DNA from: Bariatricus massiliensis
GTDB taxonomy: Bacteria; Bacillota; Clostridia; Lachnospirales; Lachnospiraceae
Reading direction: 5' to 3'
Length of the DNA: 64,000 bases
NCBI RefSeq assembly: GCF_900086725.1
Contig: NZ_LT574836.1
Span: 328,034-392,033 of the forward strand
Shown here: positions 40,010 through 49,183 of the stretch, piece by piece
Layout of the letters: every line of letters begins with the position of its first letter
How positions within the stretch are numbered: the stretch's first letter is position 1
Notes under the pieces: model-generated
Told to the model about the DNA's origin: nothing
Seen by the model: only the letters and a program-made list of their open reading frames with translations
The model's database searches: none
Translations under genes and position numbers: made by a program

Positions 40010-41086
40010 ATGGCTTTGACAATCAAAGATATTGCTAAAAAGTGCGGAGTCGGAGTCAGTACGGTTTCCCGTGCGCTGAATAATCACCCGGATATTAACA
40101 AAGAGACCAGAGAGAAGATTCTTAAGGCCGTGGAAGAGGATGGATTCATTCCGAATAACAGTGCCCGGAATCTGAAACGGACGGATTCAAAGACGGTGGC
40201 CATTATTGTAAAAGACATAGACAATCCGTTTTTTGCCACTATGATGAGAGTGATGGAGGAAGAGATACATCAGGAGCATTATACTTTTTTTATCCAGCAT
40301 GTGGGCGACAAGCAGAATGAAGTAGACGCCGCCTTGGAGCTGGTGAAGGAAAAGCGGTTGAGGGGGCTTATCTTTCTCGGCGGGTATTTTCAAGGTCAGG
40401 AGGAACGGCTTGGGCGTATTAAAGTTCCTTTTGTGGTGAGTACAGCAGAACTTCCCGATATACCGGATAAGGAGACCTGTTCTTTTATCACTATCGACAA
40501 TGAACAGGAAAGTTTTTATATGGTGGAGCACCTGTGTAAAAAGGGACACAAGAAAATTGCCATTCTGGCTGCGGCAAAAGACGATTGCAATATCGGCCGA
40601 ATGAGGCTTGAAGGATATAAGAGGGCGTTGGCAGAGTACAAGATTCCGCTCCACAAAACGCTTATCAGGCACTTGGATAAGAACCACGCAGAGTATTCCA
40701 TGGAAAACGGATATCAGCTTATGAAGGAACTGTTGAAAGAGGGAACGACATTTACCGCAGTCTACGCCATCTCGGACCTAATGGCTATCGGCGCACTGCG
40801 GGCACTCCATGAGGCCGGACGGAAAGTACCGGAAGAATGTGCAGTGGCAGGATTTGACGGCCTCAGTTATACGGCATATTATATACCGTCGGTGACAACG
40901 GTAGTCCAGCCCGTGGAGGAGATGGCGAAAGAGTCGGTAAAGAGTTTATTTCAAATGATAGAGAGCAAAAAAGGAGTGCCGGGAAAAATACTGCCGGCCA
41001 GATTGGCAGAACGCCAGTCAACGTTGGGGACAGGTCCCAACGCATCGGGACCTGTCCCCGTCTACAATTCGGAGGTAAAAAGATGA
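40010..41086 (+). CDS. LacI-family repressor of the glucan operon
   Basis: 358 residues: HTH and hinge helix TIKDIAKKCGVGVSTVSRALNNHPDINKETREKI...FIPNNSARNL, then a periplasmic-binding-protein-like sensor domain (about 60-335; AVAGFDGLSYTAYYIPSVTTV near the end). Position between malQ and glgP and the palindrome before malQ suggest it is a maltose/glucan repressor. The last about 20 residues (TLGTGPNASGPVPV...) come from a palindromic insertion at the 3' end, which has replaced or extended the native C-terminus. The stop overlaps the glgP ATG. Confidence 0.92.
   Translation: MALTIKDIAKKCGVGVSTVSRALNNHPDINKETREKILKAVEEDGFIPNNSARNLKRTDSKTVAIIVKDIDNPFFATMMRVMEEEIHQEHYTFFIQHVGDKQNEVDAALELVKEKRLRGLIFLGGYFQGQEERLGRIKVPFVVSTAELPDIPDKETCSFITIDNEQESFYMVEHLCKKGHKKIAILAAAKDDCNIGRMRLEGYKRALAEYKIPLHKTLIRHLDKNHAEYSMENGYQLMKELLKEGTTFTAVYAISDLMAIGALRALHEAGRKVPEECAVAGFDGLSYTAYYIPSVTTVVQPVEEMAKESVKSLFQMIESKKGVPGKILPARLAERQSTLGTGPNASGPVPVYNSEVKR
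41026..41059. repeat. REP-like palindrome inside the 3' end of the lacI-type gene
   Basis: GGGGACAGGTCCC and GGGACCTGTCCCC, a perfect 13-base inverted repeat with an 8-base loop, translated as GTGPNASGPVP. GGGACAGGTCCC-type palindromes are widely dispersed in genomes that encode REP-associated (Y1) transposases; no such transposase is in the window. Confidence 0.75.
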
Positions 41087-43344
41087 TTAGACAGAAAATA
41101 GAGGAAATTGTAAAACAAAAGTATAACAAGGGTCTCCGTGAGGCGACGAATGAGGAGATCTATATTACGCTTCTGGAAATTGTTAAGGATATGGCGGAAG
41201 CGGCGCCGAGAGCGGAGGGCAAGAAGAAGCTTTATTATATTTCGGCGGAGTTCTTGATTGGCAAGCTGTTGTCCAACAACTTGATTAATCTGGGTATTTA
41301 TGACGAGGTTTCTGCGTTTCTGGAGGAAAATGGCAAAAGTTTGGCGGCAATAGAGGAGATTGAGCCGGAGCCGTCTTTGGGAAATGGCGGCCTTGGCAGA
41401 CTGGCAGCTTGCTTTTTGGACTCGATTGCCACTTTGGGACTTGCGGGAGACGGGATTGGCCTGAATTATCACATGGGGCTGTTCAAGCAGTTATTTGATG
41501 AAAACAGGCAGAAGGAAGTTCCCAATCCGTGGATAGATTCGGAGAGCTGGCTTACCGATGCGGGGGTATCCTTTGAGGTTCCCTTCAGAGAATTTACTTT
41601 GAAATCGAAGCTATACGATATTGATGTGACCGGTTATGAAGGAGTCACGAATAAACTACATCTTTTTGATGTGGAAACGGTGGATGACAGTATCATCAAA
41701 GAGGGAATATCCTTTGACAAAAAGGATATTGCCCACAATCTCACACTGTTTCTCTATCCCGATGACAGTGACAAGGCGGGAAACCTGCTCCGCATCTACC
41801 AGCAGTATTTTATGGTATCCAATGCGGCTCAGTATATTTTAAAAGAATGTGATGACAAGGGAATCAGCTTGAGAAATCTGCACGAACATGTGGCGATTCA
41901 AATCAACGATACCCATCCGTCCATGGTCATTCCTGAGCTGATTCGGCTGCTCGTACAAAGGAAGATCGACTTTAACGAAGCGGTAGAGATTGTACAGAAG
42001 ACTTGTGCTTACACGAACCACACTATTCTGGCGGAAGCGCTGGAAAAATGGCCTCTGGACTATCTGGAGCAGGTGGCGCCTCAGATCGTGCCCATCATAA
42101 AAGAATTGGATTTACGTGTGAAGGGAAGATATCAGGATGAAAGGGTGTATATCATCGACAAAGACAATAGAGTCCACATGGCTCATATGGATATCCACTA
42201 TGGCTATAGTGTAAATGGAGTGGCTCACCTCCACACGGAGATTCTTAAAAACGAAGAGTTGAAGCCGTTTTATGATATTTACCCACAGAAGTTCAACAAT
42301 AAGACTAACGGAATTACTTTCCGCAGATGGCTTTTACACTGTAATAAAGAGTTGACTGCGATGCTGGATTCCCTCATCGGGCCGGATTACCGCAAGGATG
42401 CTGGAAAATTGGAAGGACTTCTCGGTTACATAGAAGATGAAAATGTACTTCGCAGGCTTTTAGAGATGAAGCATGTGAAAAAGCAGGAACTGGCGTCATA
42501 CTTAAAACAGACACAGGGAATCGATATCAATCCCGACTCTATCTATGATATCCAGTCCAAACGGCTGCACGAGTATAAACGCCAGCAGATGAACACATTG
42601 TATGTTATTTATAAATATCTTGAGATTAAAAGCGGGAAAAAGCCGGCAAGGCCAATTACCGTGATTTTCGGCGCAAAAGCCGCGCCTGCGTATATCATAG
42701 CGAAAGATATCATTCATCTCGTTCTCTGCCTGCAGCAGCTCGTTCAAAACGACCCGGACGTGGCCCCTTACCTGAATGTGGTGATGGTGGAGAACTATAA
42801 TGTGACGCTGGCTGAGAAAATGATGCCGGCATGTGACATCTCTGAGCAGATATCGCTGGCATCGAAGGAGGCCAGTGGTACCGGAAATATGAAATTCATG
42901 CTGAACGGTGCAGTGACTCTGGGAACAGAGGATGGCGCAAATGTAGAAATCCATCAGCTTGTGGGAGATGAAAATATCTATATTTTTGGTAAATCCAGCG
43001 AAGAGGTCATTGCACACTATCGCAACAGCGATTACCGTGCCGTGGACTACTATATAGAAGACGATGAAATCCGCAGACTGGTAGATTTCATCATCAGCCC
43101 GCAGATGCTGCGTATCGGAGACCCTTATCTGCTTCTGGAGCTGCATGCAGAACTGATACGTAAGGACTGGTTCATGACACTGCTCGACGTGAAGGAGTAT
43201 ATCCAGAAAAAGGAGCAGATGTTCGCGGACTATGAGAACCGTACGGAGTGGGCTAAAAAGATGCTGGTAAATATAGCGAAAGCCGGTTACTTTTCCTCTG
43301 ACAGGACAATAGCCGAATATAACAGAGATATATGGAAATTGTAA
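41083..43344 (+). CDS. glgP: Glycogen/starch/maltodextrin phosphorylase
   Basis: 753 residues, GT35 family. Substrate region EPSLGNGGLGRLAACFLDS, then KQLHVAIQINDTHPSMVIPEL-type core (here HVAIQINDTHPSMVIPELIR), and the pyridoxal-phosphate lysine motif EASGTGNMKFMLNGAVTLGTEDGANVEI. Releases glucose-1-phosphate from alpha-glucans prepared by MalQ. Starts within the lacI stop (ATGA), so it is co-translated. Ends before a strong terminator. Confidence 0.95.
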   Translation: MIRQKIEEIVKQKYNKGLREATNEEIYITLLEIVKDMAEAAPRAEGKKKLYYISAEFLIGKLLSNNLINLGIYDEVSAFLEENGKSLAAIEEIEPEPSLGNGGLGRLAACFLDSIATLGLAGDGIGLNYHMGLFKQLFDENRQKEVPNPWIDSESWLTDAGVSFEVPFREFTLKSKLYDIDVTGYEGVTNKLHLFDVETVDDSIIKEGISFDKKDIAHNLTLFLYPDDSDKAGNLLRIYQQYFMVSNAAQYILKECDDKGISLRNLHEHVAIQINDTHPSMVIPELIRLLVQRKIDFNEAVEIVQKTCAYTNHTILAEALEKWPLDYLEQVAPQIVPIIKELDLRVKGRYQDERVYIIDKDNRVHMAHMDIHYGYSVNGVAHLHTEILKNEELKPFYDIYPQKFNNKTNGITFRRWLLHCNKELTAMLDSLIGPDYRKDAGKLEGLLGYIEDENVLRRLLEMKHVKKQELASYLKQTQGIDINPDSIYDIQSKRLHEYKRQQMNTLYVIYKYLEIKSGKKPARPITVIFGAKAAPAYIIAKDIIHLVLCLQQLVQNDPDVAPYLNVVMVENYNVTLAEKMMPACDISEQISLASKEASGTGNMKFMLNGAVTLGTEDGANVEIHQLVGDENIYIFGKSSEEVIAHYRNSDYRAVDYYIEDDEIRRLVDFIISPQMLRIGDPYLLLELHAELIRKDWFMTLLDVKEYIQKKEQMFADYENRTEWAKKMLVNIAKAGYFSSDRTIAEYNRDIWKL

Positions 43345-43353
43345 GAGCTAAAG

Positions 43354-43389
43354 ATATCTCCGGCCCATAGACTGGGCTGGAGATATTTT
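43354..43389 (+). terminator. Terminator of the malQ-lacI-glgP operon
   Basis: ATATCTCC-g-GCCC pairs with GGGC-t-GGAGATAT, followed by TTTT. The rest of the 43345-43582 gap is AT-rich leader; a TATAAT stands at 43516-43521 but no well-spaced -35. Confidence 0.8.
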
Positions 43390-43582
43390 GGTATTTAAAG
43401 GCACATGGGAAAATACCGGGCTCTGGTAAAATTGTACAAAAATAAAAACAGAGAGCACTCTAATTTTTTCTGCTTTTGCGTGCTAAAGGGTTGAAACTAA
43501 CAGGAAAATAAGATATTATAATGGGTAACAGATTCTGCCAGAGTATAAAACTAGGCGGTATTTACAGAAGGGAATGAAGACA

Positions 43583-44668
43583 ATGAACCTGAATATTGGA
43601 GTAATCAAGGGTGACGGTATTGGTCCGGAAATCGTGGCGGAGGCCATGAAGGTATTGGATAAAGCCGGAGAGGCCTATGGATTTACATGTAATTATGAAC
43701 ATCTGCTGCTGGGCGGCGCATCGATTGATGTACACGGGATTCCATTGACAGATGAGACAGTAGAGAAGGCGAGAGCCTGTGACGCGGTTCTCATGGGTTC
43801 CATCGGAGGAGACGCAAATACTTCTCCATGGTATCAGCTGGAGCCGTCAAAGCGGCCGGAAGCAGGTCTGCTGAAGATTCGCAAGGAATTGAACTTATTT
43901 GCCAACCTAAGACCGGCAGTTTTATACGACGAACTCAAAGACGCCTGTCCTCTGAAGGAAGAGATAACCGCAGGAGGATTCGACATGATGATTATGCGGG
44001 AACTGACCGGAGGCCTGTATTTCGGAGAGCGTAAGACCGTCGAGGAAGACGGTGTAATGACCGCCTATGATTCACTTACATATAATGAAAATGAAATTCG
44101 GCGCATCGCGGTACGTGCCTTTGACATCGCGCGGAAGAGACGGAAAAAAGTGACGAGTGTGGATAAGGCGAATGTACTGGACTCTTCCCGGCTCTGGAGA
44201 AAAGTCGTGGAAGAAGTGGCGAAAGATTACCCTGACGTGGAACTCGCACATATGCTGGTGGACAACTGTGCCATGCAGCTTGTAAAAGACCCGAAGCAGT
44301 TTGACGTCATTCTCACCGAGAACATGTTCGGCGACATTTTATCGGATGAGGCCAGCATGGTGACCGGCTCCATCGGTATGCTGGCAAGCGCCAGCCTAAA
44401 TGATACGAAGTTCGGCCTATATGAGCCTAGCGGCGGTTCTGCCCCGGACATTGCAGGGAAGGGCATTGCCAACCCGATAGCCACCATTTTATCTGCGGCC
44501 ATGATGCTGCGGTTCAGCTTTGACCAAGATCAGGCGGCGGATGCCATAGAGGCAGCAGTTTCAAAGGTTTTAAAAGACGGATTCAGGACGGGGGATATTA
44601 TGTCCGAAGGGTGCGTGAAGGTCGGCACTGCCGACATGGGCAGCCTGATATGTGAGAGAATCAAATAG
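43583..44668 (+). CDS. leuB: 3-isopropylmalate dehydrogenase
   Basis: 361 residues from ATG 43583 (MNLNIGVIKGDGIGPEI), the better spaced of two ATGs behind AGAAGGG. Family motifs: LLGGASIDVHGIPLTDE, MREL-TGGLYFGER and the metal/NAD region MLVDNCAMQLVKDPKQFDVILTENMFGDILSDEASMVTGSIGML...EPSGGSAPDIAGKGIANP. Oxidative decarboxylation in leucine synthesis. First of three branched-chain genes; leuA/C/D are not in this window. Confidence 0.94.
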   Translation: MNLNIGVIKGDGIGPEIVAEAMKVLDKAGEAYGFTCNYEHLLLGGASIDVHGIPLTDETVEKARACDAVLMGSIGGDANTSPWYQLEPSKRPEAGLLKIRKELNLFANLRPAVLYDELKDACPLKEEITAGGFDMMIMRELTGGLYFGERKTVEEDGVMTAYDSLTYNENEIRRIAVRAFDIARKRRKKVTSVDKANVLDSSRLWRKVVEEVAKDYPDVELAHMLVDNCAMQLVKDPKQFDVILTENMFGDILSDEASMVTGSIGMLASASLNDTKFGLYEPSGGSAPDIAGKGIANPIATILSAAMMLRFSFDQDQAADAIEAAVSKVLKDGFRTGDIMSEGCVKVGTADMGSLICERIK

Positions 44669-44680
44669 GAGGATAAGAAA

Positions 44681-46348
44681 ATGAAAAGTGATAATGTCAA
44701 AACAGGGATGCAGCAGGCGCCCCACCGTTCCTTATTCAATGCACTTGGATATACAAAAGAAGAATTGGAGCGCCCGTTAGTAGGGGTTGTGTGTTCATAT
44801 AACGAGATTGTCCCGGGGCATATGAATTTGGATAAGATTGCAGATGCGGTTAAGATGGGGATCGCTATGGCGGGAGGTACGCCAATCATGTTTCCAGCGA
44901 TTGCCGTCTGTGACGGAATCGCTATGGGGCATATCGGCATGAAGTACTCCCTTGTCACCAGAGATTTGATCGCGGATTCTACGGAGGCTATGGCGCTGGC
45001 ACATCAGTTCGATGCACTGGTCATGATTCCCAACTGTGATAAAAACGTACCAGGACTGTTGATGGCGGCTGCCAGAATCAACGTACCGACCATATTTGTG
45101 AGCGGAGGGCCGATGCTCGCAGGACGTGTGAAAGGACAGAAGCGCAGTCTCTCCAGCATGTTCGAGGCCGTAGGCTCTTATGCGGCGGGGACGATGTCGG
45201 AGGAAGATGTCTGCGAATTTGAAAATAAGGTGTGCCCGACCTGCGGCTCCTGCTCTGGAATGTATACGGCGAACAGCATGAACTGCCTTACCGAAGTACT
45301 TGGCATGGGGCTTCGGGGCAACGGGACGATTCCGGCGGTCTATTCGGAGCGCATCCGTCTGGCAAAGCACGCGGGAATGCAGGTCATGGAACTGCTTAAA
45401 AAGAATATCCGCCCGAGAGATATTATGACGAAAGAAGCGATATTGAATGCTTTGACGGTGGATATGGCGCTTGGCTGCTCTACAAATAGCATGCTGCACC
45501 TCCCTGCCATTGCCCATGAGATTGGAATGGATTTTGAGATTGACTTTGCAAATGGCATCAGCGAAAAAACACCGAACCTCTGTCATCTGGCCCCTGCCGG
45601 CCCGACTTACATGGAAGATTTGAACGAAGCGGGTGGCGTCTATGCGGTCATGAATGAATTGAACAAAAAGGGGCTCTTACATACAGAATGCCTGACCGTT
45701 ACCGGAAAGACGGTGGGAGAAAATATAGAAGGATGCCTCAATAAGAATCCTGAGGTTATCCGCCCCATTGACAATCCCTACACGGCAACAGGAGGTCTGG
45801 CTGTCTTGAAAGGCAATCTTGCTCCCGACGGCAGCGTAGTAAAGCGCTCTGCGGTTGTGGAGGAGATGCTCGTACATGAAGGGCCGGCCCGGGTTTTTGA
45901 GTGTGAAGAAGACGCCATTACTGCTATAAAGAGCGGGGAAATCCATCCGGGAGATGTCGTAGTCATCCGTTATGTAGGACCGAAGGGCGGACCGGGAATG
46001 CCGGAGATGTTGAATCCGACTTCTGCCATTGCAGGAATGGGACTTGGTTCCTCAGTAGCACTGATTACGGACGGACGCTTCAGCGGCGCTTCCAGAGGAG
46101 CCTCCATCGGTCACGTATCTCCGGAAGCAGCAGTATGCGGGCCGATCGCGCTGGTCGAGGAGGGAGATATCATCAAGATCAACATTCCAAATTTAAGCCT
46201 CAATGTAGATGTGCCGGATGAAATCATGGAAGAAAGAAAAGCAAAATGGCAGCCGAGAGAACCAGAAGTGACTACCGGATATCTGGCGAGATATGCGGCG
46301 ATGGTTACTTCCGGAAACCGGGGGGCTGTTCTGGAAATACAAAAATAA
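44681..46348 (+). CDS. ilvD: Dihydroxy-acid dehydratase
   Basis: 555 residues. Fe-S enzyme of Ile/Val synthesis, with cluster Cys in PNCDKNVPG and CPTCGSCSGMYTANSMNCL and the conserved RYVGPKGGPGMPEML and GRFSGASRGASIGH motifs. It starts 12 bases after leuB and its 3' end is 20 bases before ilvB, an evident operon. Confidence 0.95.
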   Translation: MKSDNVKTGMQQAPHRSLFNALGYTKEELERPLVGVVCSYNEIVPGHMNLDKIADAVKMGIAMAGGTPIMFPAIAVCDGIAMGHIGMKYSLVTRDLIADSTEAMALAHQFDALVMIPNCDKNVPGLLMAAARINVPTIFVSGGPMLAGRVKGQKRSLSSMFEAVGSYAAGTMSEEDVCEFENKVCPTCGSCSGMYTANSMNCLTEVLGMGLRGNGTIPAVYSERIRLAKHAGMQVMELLKKNIRPRDIMTKEAILNALTVDMALGCSTNSMLHLPAIAHEIGMDFEIDFANGISEKTPNLCHLAPAGPTYMEDLNEAGGVYAVMNELNKKGLLHTECLTVTGKTVGENIEGCLNKNPEVIRPIDNPYTATGGLAVLKGNLAPDGSVVKRSAVVEEMLVHEGPARVFECEEDAITAIKSGEIHPGDVVVIRYVGPKGGPGMPEMLNPTSAIAGMGLGSSVALITDGRFSGASRGASIGHVSPEAAVCGPIALVEEGDIIKINIPNLSLNVDVPDEIMEERKAKWQPREPEVTTGYLARYAAMVTSGNRGAVLEIQK

Positions 46349-46368
46349 CAGAAAAAGGGGAATGCGCA

Positions 46369-48042
46369 ATGCAGTTAAACGGAGCAGAAATACTTATAGA
46401 GTGTCTGAAAGAACAAGGCGTGGATACGGTTTTTGGATATCCGGGCGGAGCAATTTTAAATGTATACGATGAATTATATAAACACAGTGATGAAATCAGG
46501 CATATTCTGACTTCCCACGAACAGGGCGCCTCCCATGCGGCGGACGGATATGCGAGAGCCACCGGCAAGGTGGGAGTATGCTTTGCCACAAGCGGACCGG
46601 GAGCCACCAATCTTGTTACGGGAATTGCCACGGCATGCATGGATTCCATTCCCATAGTGGCTATCACCTGCAATGTAGGCGTGCCGCTGCTGGGAAAGGA
46701 CAGTTTCCAAGAGATTGATATTACCGGAATCACGATGCCGATAACAAAATATAACTTTATCGTAAAAGATGTGAACAATTTGGCGGAGACGGTGCGCAAG
46801 GCATTTGCAATTGCGCAGAAGGGGCGTCCGGGTCCGGTGCTCATCGATATCCCAAAAGATGTGACGGGGGAAATGGCAGAGTACGAGCCGGCGGAGGTAG
46901 AACCGGTGCCCAAGTACCCACAGGAAGTCTGCATGGAAGATGTAGACCGTGCGGTAGAGATGATTAAAAAATCAGAAAAGCCATATATTTTTGTGGGCGG
47001 CGGCGCAGTGCTGTCAGACGCCAGCGAGGCGCTTCAGGAATTCGTACAGAAGATGCAGGCTCCGGTCTGCGACACGCTTATGGGTAAAGGCGCCTTTCCG
47101 GGTACGGACAGTCTCTACACGGGAATGCTCGGAATGCACGGCACGAAGACGGCAAATTATGGCGTCAGTGAATGTGATCTGCTTGTTGTTGTGGGAGCAA
47201 GATTTTCCGACCGTGTCACGGGCAACGCAAAGAAGTTCGCAAGCAATGCAAAAATCTTACAGTTTGACATAGATGTGGCGGAAATGAATAAGAATATATT
47301 GATTGACGAAGGCGTGGTAGGAGATATCAAAGAAGTCTTGACCATCGTCAACCAGAGACTGCCGCAGCAGAATCATGACGAGTGGATAAGCAAGATAATG
47401 GATTACAAAGAAAAATATCCGTTGAGATATCATCCGGATGTGCTGAGCGGGCCTTATGTGGTGGAAGAGATTTACCGGCAGACGAAAGGGGAGGCCTTGA
47501 TCGTCACGGAAGTAGGACAGCATCAGATGTGGGCGGCACAGTATTACAAATATTCAAAACCAAGGACCTTCCTGACCTCAGGCGGGCTGGGGACAATGGG
47601 ATATGGTCTGGGCGCGTCTCTGGGCGCAAAATGCGGCTGTCCAGATAAAACTGTCGTGAATATTGCCGGTGACGGCTGCTTCCGCATGAATATGAACGAA
47701 ATAGCAACGGCAGTCCGCCACAACATACCAATTATCCAAGTGGTAGTGAACAATCATGTGCTCGGCATGGTGCGTCAGTGGCAGAATCTTTTCTATGAGG
47801 GAAGATATTCGGCGACCGTATTGAATGACGCCGTTGACTTTGTGAAGCTGGCGGAGGCCATGGGGGCAAAAGCATACCGCGCCACCACGAGAGAAGAATT
47901 TACAGAGGCATTCAGGGAAGCACTTTCCTATGGAAAACCAGTGGTTATCGACTGTCAGATAGACAGTGATGATAAAGTCTGGCCGATGGTAGCTCCGGGA
48001 GCGCCTATCAGCGAGGCCTTTGATGAAGGGGATTTATCCTAA
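46369..48042 (+). CDS. ilvB: Acetolactate synthase, large subunit
   Basis: 557 residues from ATG 46369 behind AAAAAGGGG; a longer frame to 46246 overlaps ilvD and is rejected. ThDP-dependent: YPGGAILNVYDEL, catalytic Glu in TSHEQGASHAADGYARATGKVG and ThDP motif GDGCFRMNMNEIATAVRHNIPIIQVVVNNHVLG. First shared step of Val/Leu/Ile synthesis. No small regulatory subunit (ilvN) gene lies next to it; it must be elsewhere or absent. Confidence 0.95.
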   Translation: MQLNGAEILIECLKEQGVDTVFGYPGGAILNVYDELYKHSDEIRHILTSHEQGASHAADGYARATGKVGVCFATSGPGATNLVTGIATACMDSIPIVAITCNVGVPLLGKDSFQEIDITGITMPITKYNFIVKDVNNLAETVRKAFAIAQKGRPGPVLIDIPKDVTGEMAEYEPAEVEPVPKYPQEVCMEDVDRAVEMIKKSEKPYIFVGGGAVLSDASEALQEFVQKMQAPVCDTLMGKGAFPGTDSLYTGMLGMHGTKTANYGVSECDLLVVVGARFSDRVTGNAKKFASNAKILQFDIDVAEMNKNILIDEGVVGDIKEVLTIVNQRLPQQNHDEWISKIMDYKEKYPLRYHPDVLSGPYVVEEIYRQTKGEALIVTEVGQHQMWAAQYYKYSKPRTFLTSGGLGTMGYGLGASLGAKCGCPDKTVVNIAGDGCFRMNMNEIATAVRHNIPIIQVVVNNHVLGMVRQWQNLFYEGRYSATVLNDAVDFVKLAEAMGAKAYRATTREEFTEAFREALSYGKPVVIDCQIDSDDKVWPMVAPGAPISEAFDEGDLS

Positions 48043-48099
48043 AATCAAAACAGTAACTTCGGAAACAGTTTGACAGCAGAAGGAATGGAGGACGAATTC

Positions 48100-49182
48100 A
48101 TGAAACGAGTTTACAACTTTTCAGCGGGACCGGCTGTGCTGCCGGTGGAGGTTCTGGAAGAAGCGGCGGCAGAGATGCTTGATTATCAGGGGACGGGAAT
48201 GTCTGTGATGGAAATGAGCCACCGCTCCAAAGCCTTTGAGGGCATCATAACAGAAGCAGAGCAGGACCTTCGGGATTTGCTGAACATACCGGACAATTAT
48301 AAAGTGTTGTTTCTGCAGGGCGGGGCATCACAGCAGTTTGCGGAGATTCCCATGAATCTGATGAAAAATAAAACTGCAGATTATATTGTCACAGGGCAGT
48401 GGGCAAAAAAGGCGGCTCAGGAAGCGGCTAAATACGGCAGAGTCAACAAGATTGCCTCCTCTGAAGACAAAACCTTCTCCTACATTCCGGACTGCTCAGA
48501 TCTTCCTATAGATGAAGATGCAGACTACGTTTATATCTGTGAGAACAATACGATTTACGGTACAAAATTCAAAGAACTTCCCAACACGAAGGGAAAAACA
48601 CTGGTGGCAGACGTCTCCTCCTGCTTTCTGTCGGAACCGGTAGATGTGACAAAATACGGTGTCATTTACGGGGGCGTGCAAAAAAATATCGGACCTGCGG
48701 GGACGGTCATCGTAATTATCCGTGAAGATTTGATAACGGAAGATGTCCTTCCGGGTACGCCCACCATGCTCCAGTACAAAACCCATGCGGACGCAAAATC
48801 GCTCTACAATACGCCGCCTGCATATGGTATTTACATTTGCGGGAAAGTCTTCAAGTGGCTGAAGAACATGGGCGGCTTGGAGGTGATGAAAGCCCGCAAT
48901 GAGAAGAAGGCAGCTCTGTTGTATGGATTTTTGGATGAGAGCAGGCTTTTCAAGGGAACTGCCGCGAAGAAAGACCGTTCTCTTATGAATGTTCCCTTTG
49001 TGACTGGCAGCGAAGAACTGGACGCCAAGTTTGTAAAAGAGTCAAAGGAAGCCGGTTTTGAAAATCTGAAGGGGCATAGAAGTGTGGGCGGCATGAGAGC
49101 CAGCATCTACAACGCCATGCCTTACGAGGGTGTCGAGGCATTAGTCACATTCATGAAAAAGTTCGAGAAGGAGAATCTGTAA
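48100..49182 (+). CDS. serC: Phosphoserine aminotransferase
   Basis: 360 residues from ATG 48100 (MKRVYNFSAGPAVLPVEVLEEA), behind ATGGAGG; 360 is the standard length. PLP lysine in YGGVQKNIGPAGTVIVI; other family words GTGMSVMEMSHRS, FLQGGASQQFAEIPMNL and MRASIYNAMPYEGVEALV. Second step of serine synthesis, directly before serA (two-base gap). Confidence 0.96.
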   Translation: MKRVYNFSAGPAVLPVEVLEEAAAEMLDYQGTGMSVMEMSHRSKAFEGIITEAEQDLRDLLNIPDNYKVLFLQGGASQQFAEIPMNLMKNKTADYIVTGQWAKKAAQEAAKYGRVNKIASSEDKTFSYIPDCSDLPIDEDADYVYICENNTIYGTKFKELPNTKGKTLVADVSSCFLSEPVDVTKYGVIYGGVQKNIGPAGTVIVIIREDLITEDVLPGTPTMLQYKTHADAKSLYNTPPAYGIYICGKVFKWLKNMGGLEVMKARNEKKAALLYGFLDESRLFKGTAAKKDRSLMNVPFVTGSEELDAKFVKESKEAGFENLKGHRSVGGMRASIYNAMPYEGVEALVTFMKKFEKENL

Positions 49183-49183
49183 T

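Noticed and set aside
43492..43521. TTGAAA / TATAAT as leuB promoter
   Set aside because: The spacing is 20 or more bases, too long for a confident call.
44795..45586. 263-residue minus-strand ORF inside ilvD
   Set aside because: Antisense to a highly conserved enzyme; no motifs and no ribosome binding site.
46246..46368. Extended N-terminus of ilvB overlapping ilvD
   Set aside because: The family begins at MQLNGAE (46369), where a strong ribosome binding site lies.
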